NCBI GenBank assembly: GCA_024220505.1
Contig: JAKZZE010000014.1
Coordinates: 1,178,001-1,242,000, forward strand
Origin: Rhizopus arrhizus
Taxonomy: Eukaryota; Mucoromycota; Mucoromycetes; Mucorales; Rhizopodaceae
Length of the DNA stretch: 64,000 bases
Direction of reading: 5' to 3'
Under the pieces are notes generated by a model. It made no database searches, was not told the DNA's origin, and saw only the letters and a program-made list of their open reading frames with translations. Below are positions 43,139 through 54,393 of the stretch, in pieces. Numbering within the stretch: position 1 is the first letter of the stretch; every line of letters begins with the position of its first letter. A program made the position numbers and the translations under genes.

Positions 43139-44632
43139 TTTTTTAAAAAAAAAAACAAAAAAGAAAAAAGAAGGTGGTATTTGTACTCTTTTTTATATTC
43201 CCAGATTATTTCAATGAAATCAAAGGGGAGTTTTATTTTATGAAAAGGATAAGAGGGGTTCAAGAGAGACACGATACCTCGTGACACCCAGTGTTGAACA
43301 AGGTTTTAAAAGATCAACCAACAGAAAGTTTGGATTGACGCGAATTGAGGTGGAAAAAGAGGAGATTGTGTGTAACGAAGGATGTGTTGTTGGAAAAAAA
43401 AAGAAAGTTGCTGAAAAGGACAATTGAAATTGACTTGATCTCATTCAGATCCCTTTTCGACATTCCACCTCACTCTTCTTTTACACTTTATGACAGCCAT
43501 GGCAAGACTCTCGTTCGCACTGGACACAACAGCGGCTTTTTTAAAAAAAGAAGTCTATTTTTAGTCTTTTTGGAAAGACATGAAAACAAAAGTAGTGTGA
43601 ACTCAGCATTTTAATTTATTTGATGGCACCGAGTATGGAAAACGTGAATTGTAACTAAAAAGAAATCAGAAACGTAAACAATGAATTCTATTAGAAAATC
43701 ATTGTTCCTTTTTTTATGTTTAAACCTCCTTTTCAAATACTCTATTTTAATCCTCAAATAGGACAGACTGTCATGACTTACTGTATAAAAGCAGTAACAG
43801 AGTATTGTCACAACAATTCCCCCTCTCCCCCCTTGTTTGTACACAAGAGTTCCCACACCATTGGAATAAAGAAGATTCCCTTTGACACTTTAAAAAAAAT
43901 TTTTGTGGCAACTAAAAATAATTTCTTAATTTGTCATTGTATGTGTTTCATATAAAAATAGGGGGGAAACACAGCTTGAGATGAATAACGCCACCTTTTT
44001 CTTGACAATCCATTCAAATTGTAATAAAAACAAATACACTCTTTCTCTTTTTTCTATCTTTACAGCTTCAAGACTTGTAAAAAGAATTCCTATTCTCGTC
44101 TACTTTTATTAAACAAAACAATTGGCTCAGTGATGTTCATGTCAAACTGACGATGGATAAAAAGTGACTGAGGAGAATGAATGGGTTCTCTGGATAGTGA
44201 CAGATAGACTGTTGAAGACATGTTGGTCTACTCTTTTACACTCTATGCAGACTCACTTTATGAAAAGAATAGAAAGAATAGAACAAGTCGTCATTCTTGA
44301 TTGTCTAATAAGATCGATGACAAAAGAATAGAAAATTGAGAAGGAAAAGGCTGTTGGATGATAATGAATATGCAAGCAAACAATTTCTTTTTTTACTTTT
44401 CTCACTACAATTTAATTTAGAAATCAATAAATAAAGTTTGTTGTATCATAAATAGCTAATATCTTTAATGCAAAATAAAGTGGATGCTTTTTTTCTTTTC
44501 TTTTTTTTTCTTTTTTTTTCTTTTTTTTTTTTCTTTTTTTTTCTTTTTTTTTCTTTTTTTCATTTTTTCTTTTTTTCTTTTTCTTTTTTTTCCTAATTGA
44601 TTCAACTGCGTAATAAAGAAAAAGGAGGAAAT
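43139..44632. other. 1.5 kb intergenic region with a T-rich minisatellite
   Basis: Promoter side of CotH and 3' side of the homeodomain gene. From about 44487 to 44593 the plus strand is a run of C followed by 7-11 T, repeated about ten times. No ORF has family character. Confidence 0.6.
44487..44593. repeat. (CT7-11)n pyrimidine minisatellite
   Basis: Around ten degenerate units of one C and a T run on the plus strand, ending about 40 bp downstream of the homeodomain-gene stop. Likely replication-slippage product; it could influence 3' end formation. Confidence 0.8.
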
Positions 44633-45391
44633 CTAATGTTTTTTTAATTCATCTTTTGTTACTTGTTCAGGTAAACCATGCTTTCTACGCCATTTTATGA
44701 AATCATTATAAGTCGCAACGGAACCATTCTCGGTCACTTGCTTGAACAGATTCAGAGAGCCCTGAAATCTTCTCTTGTGATTTGAGAACCAGTAAGTGAT
44801 ATTACGAGAAGGTAACCCAGTCTTCTTTTGAACCTCCATTCTTTGTTGTTTTGTCAACTTGGGTTGTTTACTGTAGACTTCAAAAAAGACAGATTGTAAA
44901 TAAGTCGTCGTCTGACTGTCATAAGCCGTGATCTTTTTCTTTTTGCAGCAACTTTCCTGCTTGACCTTTTTCGTCCTTTTTTCTTCTTTTGATTTCTTTT
45001 GACCCTTTGTCTTCTTGCTCACCTCTCTCGTTTCCTTTTTCACTTCTTGCTCTTTTCTGCCGTGATCAAGTGGAGGATCAGGTTCGGAAGGGATCAGGGG
45101 AAGTGAGATGTGCTCTGGCTTGATATAACCCGTCGTGTCCACCAGGGATCTGCTCTGAAAGACGTAATCATCCATCCAAGCACAAGAATGTGGCTGATAG
45201 CTGTACATTTGGTCTAATAGGTGTGTTAGCTGTAAAGAGTTGGAATCAAAAGGTGATTCCATCCACATCACCAACTCTTCGTTCCCATCCACTCTCTCTC
45301 CTTCCTTCTCTTCTTGATGCTCAGGTAAGAAAGACCATTCTTGAAATAAACACATTGTCTCTTCTTCTTGTTTAATCAACCGTTGATTCAT
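44633..45391 (-). CDS. Homeodomain transcription factor
   Basis: A single exon of 252 residues starting MNQRLIKQEEE. An acidic N-terminal half leads into a very Lys-rich block (residues about 126-155) and a homeodomain. In the homeodomain, helix 1 is TYLQSVFFEVYSKQPKLTKQ, helix 2 is QQRMEVQKKTG and the recognition helix is SRNITYWFSNHKRRF. The WF.N.(K/R)RR core is diagnostic of homeobox proteins, which bind DNA in the nucleus. The C-terminal extension ends DELKKH. An in-frame ATG upstream (45427) would add a hydrophobic stretch and is less likely to be the start. The target genes are unknown. The mucoralean sex locus uses HMG proteins, so this is not a mating-type call. Confidence 0.85.
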   Translation of the reverse strand: MNQRLIKQEEETMCLFQEWSFLPEHQEEKEGERVDGNEELVMWMESPFDSNSLQLTHLLDQMYSYQPHSCAWMDDYVFQSRSLVDTTGYIKPEHISLPLIPSEPDPPLDHGRKEQEVKKETREVSKKTKGQKKSKEEKRTKKVKQESCCKKKKITAYDSQTTTYLQSVFFEVYSKQPKLTKQQRMEVQKKTGLPSRNITYWFSNHKRRFQGSLNLFKQVTENGSVATYNDFIKWRRKHGLPEQVTKDELKKH

Positions 45392-46251
45392 TCGATCGGT
45401 GAGAGAAAAAAAGAAAGAAAGAAACAAAAAGGTTTGTTGTCAAAACATAAAGTTTTAATTTAAATGAAACAAGAAAAAATGTTTCTTTTACAAACACTTT
45501 AAAGAAGTTCAAAGCAAGATCGACCCTTTTTAACTTTTCACTTGAAATCCAATCCTGAATCAAGTAATCGAATATGAACCAAGTACAATCAGACAAAAAG
45601 GGTTAAACGATGAATAACAGTCATTGTCAAATCTGATGTGATCTTGATGATTCAGTGGCCAGTGATCATCTGTCATTTTTATATCTTTTTTTTAACAAAT
45701 GAGCTTTTGCTTTTTTTTTAAATAAAAAGACTGTATGCTTGAGATGATAACAATTGGTTTACTCTATTACCAAATAGGATATGGCTTGATCTCTTTAGAT
45801 AACACAACGAAAGAGTATTCTCAAGTAAGCCCCCCTTTAAAATGATCTCATACAATGACGTATAAATCCGTAGCATCACTCACTCACCATCCTTTTATTA
45901 TAAAAAGGGGAAACCCCTATTGACATCCCTTCCATTCTACAGTGTACAGTAAATTGAATCCCAGTTGATCCTATCATTGGATCAGATCCAATCATTCCAA
46001 GATCAATGCAAGCAGTAAAGAAATGCTGTGACACCTTTTCTCCAAACAACGAAAAGGGAGCACTGGTATGCGTCCTAATTCTATCTTTCACTCTTTGTCC
46101 TTTTTACCCGTGAATTAGATCAAAGTCAGTCTTCGACGTAATATGTTAAACATTCACCAAAACAAAAAAAAAAAATAGCATGAATGGAGTTTTAAAAATG
46201 ATAAAATTGCCTTTTTTTTTTTATACATTTTTTTCTTCTTCTTCTTTCGCC
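45392..46251. other. Divergent intergenic region between homeodomain and AVT genes
   Basis: About 860 bp with an A13 tract near 46164 and a T12 tract near 46211, next to the AVT start. Minus-strand ORF 45876-46091 lacks family character. It contains both promoters. Confidence 0.55.
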
Positions 46252-48245
46252 ATGAGTTCACCAGTGAATACTAAAGAAGGAGATAGAGAAAATGACAATG
46301 TACCGAGTTCGATCGATCGTCACACGACCACAGCTCGTCTGGGCACATCACCCAAAAGTTCACATCCTGCCTACCCTTCAGCCGACAGCCAAGACCTGTT
46401 CCGTCCACGGTCAGCAGCGACCTACAACCCAGAGGACAACACGATCCGAGCGGATCTGACCAAGGACGAGGTCGTCCAGGCCGTCCGACGTCACCTGGTC
46501 AGCGGCTCACCTGCTTCCTCTTTACACAGTCAGTCAAACGAGGACGTGCAGAGCCTCCAGCTGCCCGGAGGAGCGTTCACACACGAGATCTACAAGTGGG
46601 TCAGTGATGCCGAGAGCGAGCAGCTGGCGAGAAGACAACGCACTCGGTCGTTTCACTTGCCCAAACCGGAGCCGGTCGACCCGACCTTGGCCCGATTGAG
46701 AGACCCGGGTGGCTTCAGACGTCATTTTGTGATGAAGAAAACCCAAGGAAGAGCACCCTATTGGATGACACGGACCTTTGTTGATTTCCTGGCTCTCTAT
46801 GGGCATTTTGGTGGTGAGGATCTCAGTGAAGAAGAGGAAGAAGGATTGGATGAGATCACACCCTTGATTCAAAGTTCTCAGCATGCGGTCCGTGGCACGG
46901 CCACACCGGCCAAAGCCGTCTTTTTGCTGCTCAAGTCTTTTGTTGGCACCGGTGTGATGTTTTTACCTAAAGCGTGAGTTCTTTCAACTTTCTTTTCTCT
47001 GTCACTCACCTCTCTCTCTCAAGCTTCTCCAACGGCGGTTTGTTTTTCTCGACCGCTTTGCTTTCCGCGATCGCGATGATCTCGCTCTATACGTTCCTGC
47101 TGCTGGTCGAAACGAGAAATAAGATTCCGGTCTCCTTTGGTGACATCGGCGGTCTCTTGTTTGGTAAACACATGCGCTTGGCTGTGTTGGTCGCCATCAC
47201 CTTCTCTCAGGTAAACGGTCCAGAGACATCCAGAAAAGACTGACGCTTTGAAACAACAGGTAGGGTTTGTGTGTGCCTACATGGTATTTGTTGCCCAAAA
47301 CGTACAAGCCCTGATTGAATCCGTGTCCGAGTGTGAAGTCCAACTGTCGCTTTCCAATCTCATTCTGGCTCAAATCATCCTCTTTGTACCCTTGGCGATG
47401 ATTCGAAAGATTCAAAAGTTATCCGCATTTGCACTTGTCGCAGACGTGTTCATCTTGGTCGGATTGATCTACCTTTATTATTATGATTTCTTTATTCTTT
47501 CAGTTCAAGGTGTCGCTGATGTTCACTGGGTCATCAATTCGACTTCGTTCCCCATGTTTATCGGCACGGCCGTGTTCACCTATGAAGGCGTAGGCTTGGG
47601 TAAGACGAAGAGAGGCTGAAGACGTGAGGCTGACTTGCTTTTGTAGTGATCCCGATCACTGAATCGATGGCAGAACCCGAAAAGTTTCCCAAAGTCTTGT
47701 CGGGCACCATGGTGTTCATCACCAGTATCTTTCTTTCGGTCGGTTTCATTTCCTATCTAGCCTTTGGCAGCCAGGTCCAGACGGTCATCTTGCTCAACAT
47801 GCCAGACACCACCGCCCTCAATACCGTCCAGGGCCTCTATGCCCTGGCCATCTGTCTCTCGATCCCTCTCCAGCTTTTCCCGGCGATTCGAATCATCGAA
47901 AACGGACTGTTTACACGCTCTGGAAAACACAATCGGCTGGTCAAGTGGCAAAAGAACCTCTTTCGTCTCCTCTTTGTCTTGGCCTGTGCCATGATGGCCA
48001 TCGTCGGTTCAAGCGATCTCGACAAGTTTGTGTCCTTGATCGGCTCCCTCTGCTGTGTCCCTCTCTGTTTCTTTTTCCCACCTCTTTTTCATCTCAAGGC
48101 CATCGCCAGTCACTGGCGTCAGAAGACAATCGATGGGATCATCATTCTCTTTGGTGTCCTCTCCATGACTTTCACCACTGGTATCACCCTCGCTTTGTGG
48201 TCCAAAGGAGGTGAGCCAGCGCCTGTGACAAGGTGTCCAGCCTAG
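46252..48245 (+). CDS. Vacuolar amino-acid transporter, AVT3/AVT4 type (AAAP family)
   Basis: Exons 46252-46973, 47024-47210, 47260-47599 and 47647-48245 give 615 residues. A cytosolic N-terminal region of about 210 residues leads to the family start TPAKAVFLLLKSFVGTGVMF, LPKAFSNGGL, then about eleven membrane segments. Typical motifs are TFSQVGFVCAYMVFVAQNVQ, FPMFIGTAVFTYEGVGLVIP, ITESMAEPEKFP and the last loops around SLCCVPLCFFFPPLFHLKA. Avt3/4 export neutral amino acids from the vacuole. The ATG at 46252 is preferred over the in-frame 46180 because upstream residues are homopolymer-derived. Exons are more G+C-rich than most of the window. Confidence 0.9.
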
Positions 48246-48328
48246 TTCAAAGTCCGTTAAAAATATTCAAAAAAAAAAAAAGCACACTGCATTTTTCCTG
48301 TTTCTTTTTTTTTTTTCCTTGTATAAAG

Positions 48329-48786
48329 ATGTCTTCTCAATTATTACCTTTAGGTATTTTTTTTAAGCTTTTATACATCTTTTTCTTACGTGAAGGATAG
48401 AACTTATCGATAAATGTATTGGATCTAACATTTGGGTCGTAATGAAAAGTGAAAAAGAATTCACTGGAAAACTATTGGGATTTGACGATTATGTCAGTAA
48501 GTACCAAAAGGACACAATTTCTATCACTTGTATGCTCATCTGTTTTATTCAAAAAAGACATGGTGTTGGAAGACGTGACGGAATAGTAAGTACTTGTTAT
48601 ACATGTGATGTGTCTTTTTTAAAAATAGTTTCTAGTGAAAATACAAAGGAAGGATACAAGACTCAAAAATTGGAACAGATCTTGCTGAACGGAAACAACA
48701 TTTGTGCTGTAAGTTTTTTTCTTTACAAACCTTTCTGTACTCATACCGTTCTCTAGCTGATACCCGGTGGTACAGGTCCAGTTTAA
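48329..48786 (+). CDS. LSM5: U6 snRNA-associated Sm-like protein LSm5
   Basis: Exons 48329-48353, 48401-48496, 48558-48585, 48636-48708 and 48757-48786 give 83 residues. The protein reads [20 protein letters not shown], then [20 protein letters not shown] (Sm motif 1), [11 protein letters not shown], and [19 protein letters not shown] (Sm motif 2). LSm5 is part of the LSm2-8 ring on U6 snRNA and the LSm1-7 mRNA-decay ring. Five exons for 83 codons, including one of 28 nt, is intron-dense. It begins 83 bp after the AVT stop on the same strand and ends 46 bp from the converging TOE1-like gene. Confidence 0.93.
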
Positions 48787-48832
48787 GCAATAAAAAAAAA
48801 GGACGATACGTTTTTATTTACAGTGTATTCTG

Positions 48833-50055
48833 TCAGTGGATTCTGTCAGTGGATTCTGGGAGGGTAGTAGGAAAAGTCAGAGGGATGTCTAAACCTCTCA
48901 GTTTGAGTTTATTTTTCCCGTTTTCGAGTTGAGTGGGTGTCATGGTATGCGTGAGATAACAAAAGGCAAAGCCAGTCATGTAAGCATCAAAATGAGCCGC
49001 ATGAGCACCTTGGATGGCCTCGACCTGATCTTTGACGGTCGGAACCAGGGAAGAAGTGTAGACCTGAGGATAATCGGACGGGCCCATTTGATGATCCATG
49101 ATGATCTGTATATCATGAAGTGGGCTGTCTGGCTCATGGTCCAATTCACAATAGCCACGCTCCTAACCACTGTTTAGCACACACATCCAGATCCTCTGGA
49201 CAGTTTCCTTACCGCATACTGTTTACAATAACTTTCTGACTTCTTTTTCTTTCTCTCTCCCTTGTCTCTTTCACCTTCTGATTTCCGCTTCTTGTCATCT
49301 TTTATGTATTCCACAGGCTCTTGCACCGTCACCTCAAAGTAAGGCCTTTCCATCGTCGGCTGCTTGTATCGGTCTTGACGTAACCGATCACAGCGAGCAA
49401 ACACAAAACTCAAGAAGGAAGCATCCCAATCCTCCAACTCGACCAAGTACTTTGTGTCGTACACACCCGAGGGAAACCGATCGGCAAATTCCTTCAAGAA
49501 GCCTTGCAGGGTCTTTGGCAGTGGACCAATAAAGCTGTGATAGAGGTACAAGAGATCATAGAGACCGTGATGGATCACGAGCGGAATACGGCCCTCGGCC
49601 AAGGCAGCCAGGATGCCCTTCCAGAGCGCATGGAGCGTCTGCTGGCCGGCTGGATCATAGGGAATCCCGTCCGTAAACAGTCGATCAAAGCTAAAGTGAT
49701 GCTTGACCAAGAACTTGCCCGTCTCGGTGTTGACAGTAAAGTTTCCTTGCTTGAGCGTCAGAAAGTGAAAATTGTCGCACACGTACGATTGGTAGCGATC
49801 GTCCTGGCCAGGTATCTTTTTGATCACAGAAAGTCCAATGGAGACAATGGCATGGGTCTCGACTGTTTTTTTCATGGCCATATATCGATGATTCATGTCC
49901 TTTGGATGCTTATCACCCAGACCTGTGAATTCTAAATCAATCGCAACAAAACTGGCATCTCTCACTTTTTTTAGAATGACAGAAGAGAATGGTGTAATGT
50001 TGTGTGCAGTGACATAGTTACAGGTTGTCACATGGGCACTGGTAGGTGGATTCAT
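48833..50055 (-). CDS. TOE1-like CAF1/DEDD 3'-exoribonuclease
   Basis: Exons (minus) 50055-49213 and 49162-48833 give 390 residues. The four DEDDh signatures are visible: FVAIDLEFTGLGDK (D and E), VIHHGLYDLLYLYHSFIG (D), and AHAAHFDAYMTGFAF (H and D), with GVYDTKYLVE between them. The order and spacing match TOE1 (target of EGR1), a nuclear deadenylase that trims small-RNA 3' tails, rather than cytoplasmic Pop2/Caf1. A basic, nuclear-localisation-like block (KKRKSEGERDKGERKKKK) precedes a Cys/His segment (YCKQYAERGYCELDH) that may be a reduced CCCH finger. The start at 50055 avoids a homopolymer-coded extension. Confidence 0.88.
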
Positions 50056-50103
50056 TATAAAAAAAGAAAAAAAAAAAAAAAAAGGTTGGTCTTCTTTCAA
50101 AGA

Positions 50104-51212
50104 TTAAAGTACCGACTCAGGTTCTTGTACAAAGGTATTGTTTTTTTTTTATTATTTTCTATATTTCTAAATAAGAGCTTGAGAAGTACCTAATGGTGCT
50201 GGAATGTATTTTTCGACCTTGTCTGCATCTGAAGGTAATGTAAAATCTTTTTGTTCTCGACCATAATGATTTATTAAAGCATTTTGGCAAGCCTATCAAA
50301 AGCGATTCAGTTTGAATACAAAAAAAAGAAAGGAATCCAACTTACACGAAACTCTGCCATCTTGATTGAACTTCCAAAACCTTCAGCCAACTTTTCATCT
50401 TTCGAAAACACGCCGACGACATAAACTGGCGCTGATGAAAGTCGACCGGTTTCTGAAAGTATTCTGGATTCTGCTCTTGGTTTACCTGCCTGTCTCAAGA
50501 GGGCCGTCAGCTGACGCTTGGGTTCATCGAGCTGGATCAAGCTACGGAGGTCCATGTCACGGGCCAAGACGAAATCATGAACAAAGCGTCTGGCGGCTTC
50601 CATGCCTTGTTCTTGATAGATGGCACCAATCACGGCGTGTAAGCAGTCGGCCAGGACCGTGCTCAAACCCAGCTTTTCGTCGTCCTTCTCTGGGCGATTC
50701 CATCGGACCGTGTGCTGCATACCGACCTCTGTAGCAATCTGAGCAAACGATTTCGATCCGATAAACGCACTCAACGTCTTTTCAAAAGCTGAAGGGTGAA
50801 GCTGAGGATATTTGACATGAAAGAACTCGGTCGCAAACAGTCCAGTCACTCTCTTACCTAAGAAATAAGGGGGCGAGTATTAGTGTGTGTTTTGGGCCGG
50901 TGGTAGCCAATTACCAATAAATCTCAAATCATTGTTGTTTTCTTCTTCTTTCAAGGACATGTGTGTCAAGGCCTTTTCGAACACTTGAGCATCCAACAGC
51001 GACAGTCCAAGTCGAGCTCGAAGTGCGTTCACGGCCGCTTTCTCATTGTTGTCGTTTGCTTGTGTGGTGTGAAAAAAGACAGAGGGAGTGACTATAAAAA
51101 GTGTCAATGTCTTTTCGGATTCGATTCTACTCTGTTAACCTCTACTGTTTTGAGCAGCCCAAGCAACTCTTTTCTTGATGGGTTGTGTTTTGGTGAAAAA
51201 AGTAGTCAACAT
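50104..51212 (-). CDS. MRPL3: Mitochondrial large ribosomal subunit protein mL44 (yeast Mrpl3), RNase III-like fold
   Basis: Exons (minus) 51212-51140, 51091-50915, 50857-50346, 50292-50190 and 50123-50104 give 294 residues. The N terminus (MLTTFFTKTQPIKKRVAWAA) is basic and fits a mitochondrial targeting peptide. The RNase III-like domain begins near ALRARLGLSLLDAQVFEKAL and NNDLRFIGKRVTGLFATEFF, and continues through TVLADCLHAVIGAIYQEQGM. A double-stranded-RNA-binding-like part (YVVGVFSKDEKLAEGFGSSI, KMAEFRACQNALINHYG) follows. In mL44 the fold is structural, and the catalytic acid set of true RNase III is not conserved. The small last exon (EPESVL) and the GTTAAC donor of exon 1 are the weakest parts of the model. 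Confidence 0.85.
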
Positions 51213-51338
51213 GTTATAAATGTCAAAAGAAACAAAAAAAATAGATTTTATTTAGCGAGGGGGGTGGATGGATACAACACCCAGTGGCTTGGCTTATCCA
51301 AAAATAAAGCGGAATTTAAATAGGTATAGCTTTCTCTT

Positions 51339-53437
51339 TTATTCAATATGCATGATCTCTGATAAATTGCTTGCCATTTTATCCAGAGTTTCTAGTGTAA
51401 AAAATATAAGCTATTTATGTATGATCTCATTAACTATTCAATTACCTTCTACTTCAGCCAGAGATGTATCTTTCTTGGCTGCAATCAAATACATTTCAGT
51501 ATAATCTTGTTCATTGTTATACTTGCTTGATAAAGCTGTATGATACACTCTGTGTCCTGCAATCCAATAATTAGATGTTGAACGCGTAAAGACTTCACTG
51601 GTGACACTAGGCGCCTTTTCAAAGTCTTCTTTTACTTCCAACAATTGCAGCAACATGTCATTCGTGATCTGAACCGAGGGTTTTTTCAAAGAGCTTGTCA
51701 TGGTCGATTTCATATTCAGGGTGGTATTGTCATAAAAGAAGCATTTATAATGCTTTCCGAGATGAAAGCTAGGGGTCAAGAGCTGAGCGGTTTGAATAGG
51801 TAACTCGTTCTTTTCACTTACCTTTTTTCCTGCATGGTTTCGATATCTTCCATTAATGTGGTCGTCAACTGCTCCAGGTTCTTTTCAGTCATGTACTTTT
51901 GAAGATCGCGATAGAACAAGGGATCTGAGATGAGATCTTCTGATTCTGCAGAGACTGGTAACAAGAAATTCCAAATCAAATTACTTTTATGCTAAATTCA
52001 TTTAAGATGGGTGGGCTCACGTAAGAAGGCGATGATCTTACCTTGTAAATGATCAAGTAATATTCTGTCAGTTTATCATCCCCTTGGTTTTCTTGCCCTT
52101 CTTCAGTGGACGATAGATAGACACGCACCAAATCTGCTTTGGTTACCAGCCTCTCTTCACCATTCATCCCAATCGCTGTTGATTCCACCAGGCCGGTCAG
52201 AAACATGCCCTGATTGATCTCGGTCTCCAACGAGCTCTGGATCGATGAAGAGGCGGTGGGTGTATTCGATGGTAAAGGCAGTGAGTTTTGTGTAGAGTCT
52301 TGTGAATTGGAAGTGGGTGTGGTGGAAGCAACGGATTCGGTTGATTTCGATCCAGAAGAGAAATAGCTCAGAAAATGTGTGTTTGATAGCGTTTTTGTAA
52401 TCGACTTGAGCCCAGATACCTTTAGGAGCGTCAATCAATATCGGACACAGACAGAGCATGGGTTAGATTACCTTTGAACTGTCCTTTTTAGCAAAAGCGA
52501 GATCGATGCTCGTCTTTCTCTTTTCAGCATTCACTTGCTTTTCTACTCTTCTGATTGCATATTTCCTTAAAGAACGTACGTCGGTGATCAATAACGAAGG
52601 AGATCGATAGATTAATGATCCATCACTCCCATCCAGCACAAACACATGACTGACGAGTTGATCAAACCGCTTTCGAATGTATTCATCCAACTCGTTCGTA
52701 CGCAAATAGTTGCTGCGTTGTACAGCTTGAACAGGGACACCATTGAACACAGCATTAAAGCACATGATATCCAGCCGATCAAAGTCCCACTTCCATATCC
52801 ACTCTGAAAATAATTCCTCGATAGCGTGTGTTAATGCTCTTGCTCTCTGTCGATTCGGTTCACCTTCTTGTCCATTCAAGATGGATGAAAAAGTGCCATT
52901 TAATAACTATGCATAGTTTAGACAAGTATTGCACGCATCCATCTACCGTCTTACTTTGAACTGTTCATAACCAATCTTTAACACGGCCTCCAAAGCTTTA
53001 TTGTTCAATTGGGAATCCAAGTATTCTGTGACAAGCTTTTCTTTTCCTTTGGAATCTTTTATTTGTTTTCGAAGTATGCCGAGTTCTATACACATGTGCA
53101 TCCAAAAGCCGGGTTCTGGTTGTAAAAAGACCATGCGATGTTTTTGTGAATGAACATTTTGAGTAGGTTGAGACGTAGGAAACGTACTATGGATGCTTAA
53201 TAAATCGGTTGTGGTATTGCTATCGTAAACTTACGAGGTAAAGTTCACCAGAGCTTGAGCCAAGCCTACGTGCTTCATTTTTACATCGATAGGCTCCGCT
53301 TTTTTGGAAGTATAATACAAGATTTGGTCTTTGGTGTTTTCTTCAGATGAACTCAGTGAAGGATTGTAAACACAAAAGTAAGAAAGCATAGGCGAACTTG
53401 TGCCTAGTTGAGGTGATGGACTTTCCTGATTCGACAT
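51339..53437 (-). CDS. CCZ1: CCZ1, subunit of the Mon1-Ccz1 Rab7/Ypt7 exchange factor
   Basis: A multi-exon minus-strand gene of about 550 residues. The N-terminal longin-type domain begins LSYFCVYNPSLSSSEENTKD and includes HVGLAQALVNFTS. The strongly diagnostic segment is KHRMVFLQPEPGFWMHMCIE; middle parts include WKWDFDRLDIMCFNAVFNGV, and the end reads SLAEVEETLDKMASNLSEIM. With Mon1 it activates Ypt7/Rab7 on endosomes and vacuoles. The exons from 53437-53234 through 52463 and the last two (51768-51446, 51391-51339) are clear. The join between 52037 and about 51950 did not resolve into a phase-consistent GT..AG pair, so either an extra exon or a sequence error lies there. The start sits 26 bp from an inverted-repeat arm. 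Confidence 0.88.
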
Positions 53438-53462
53438 GAAGAAAAGAGAAAACTGACATTGA

Positions 53463-53867
53463 CCGTGTTTTGCGTTTAAAAATACTGAAATTGGAAAGTA
53501 AACATAAAATTTTGGGTTTGACCAATAAAAAAAATCTGTAGACTAGTAAAATGTATGAATGATCAATGCTATTTTTTCACTACCAAAACCATAAAGCTAA
53601 TACAAAAAGCAAAACAACAATAGGAAAAATATCTTATAGTAGCGATAGGGTTCAAAAAAAAAAAGGAGAGTAAGGTGATAAAAATAAGGTAGTATACCTA
53701 TGGTCATGAATAGTCTTGTGTACATCTACTGTTTTACGTATTCTGGTATTACCCATTACAATATACATACTATGCAACCCCAGTCTTTTCAGTGTTTGAT
53801 TGGTGTCCAAAGCATGTTGGATAGACGAGTTGCTCCCAAGTCAAGTTCTTCCATTAACTTTGCCATA
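53463..53867 (+). repeat. Inverted repeat of about 400 bp, left arm (CCZ1 upstream region)
   Basis: It matches the reverse complement of 59094-59487 with a handful of substitutions. The arm covers the CCZ1 promoter region and, on its minus strand, the last 24 codons of an ORF ending TRLSNMLWTPIKH. Similarity stops inside that ORF near 53867. Confidence 0.88.
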
Positions 53868-54393
53868 GAGATCATAAATTTGAAATATGACAAGCATGCC
53901 CTGGAACATAATGAAAATACACTATTAAAAAAAGCCCCAAAGCCTTTCAATTCCTTGTAAAAGTTTAGTTTTTCTGAAAAAAAAGGGCAGTAGTTTCTGT
54001 AATAATAATATTACTCAAAACTCATATTAACTGATTTTTATACTGACAATAAACACATTATTGAATAAAAAGGTGTCTTTAAACAAATATTCTTTTATTT
54101 TTGACCAGGTACACCACGTGGAGGTAGAATATAGCGCATGCATTTTCGTAATCGCTTGTGGTTACGGGGTATTGTAGCCCTTAGAAATGTTAATTATAAG
54201 TAACAAATGAATAAGCGGGTTCTTCAAGCAAAATTTATTAATTTTTATAAATGTTAGACGTGTTTAGGGGGAAAGAAAAGTAGAAAATAGCAATAATGGA
54301 AAATCACATGGCAGCTTTTTTAATCATTCTAATGATGTACTGATCCCTTTAATATAAAATCTTAAAAACACAGTTGCCATAAAGAAGAGTAAA
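53868..54393. other. Gene-free gap inside the third transposon island
   Basis: A+T-rich. It holds an A8 run and a short minus-strand reading frame near 54105-54170 that ends at a stop but has no clear exon partner. Nothing recognisable. Confidence 0.4.

Noticed and set aside
44633..45391. Homeodomain gene as a mating-type factor
   Set aside because: Mucoralean sex loci use HMG-box genes, and no HMG gene, triose-phosphate transporter or RNA helicase sex-locus arrangement is present.
54105..54170. Short basic minus-strand frame (RNHKRLRKCMRYILPPRG), ribosomal-protein-like in character
   Set aside because: No matching upstream exon or start was found and no family could be named.
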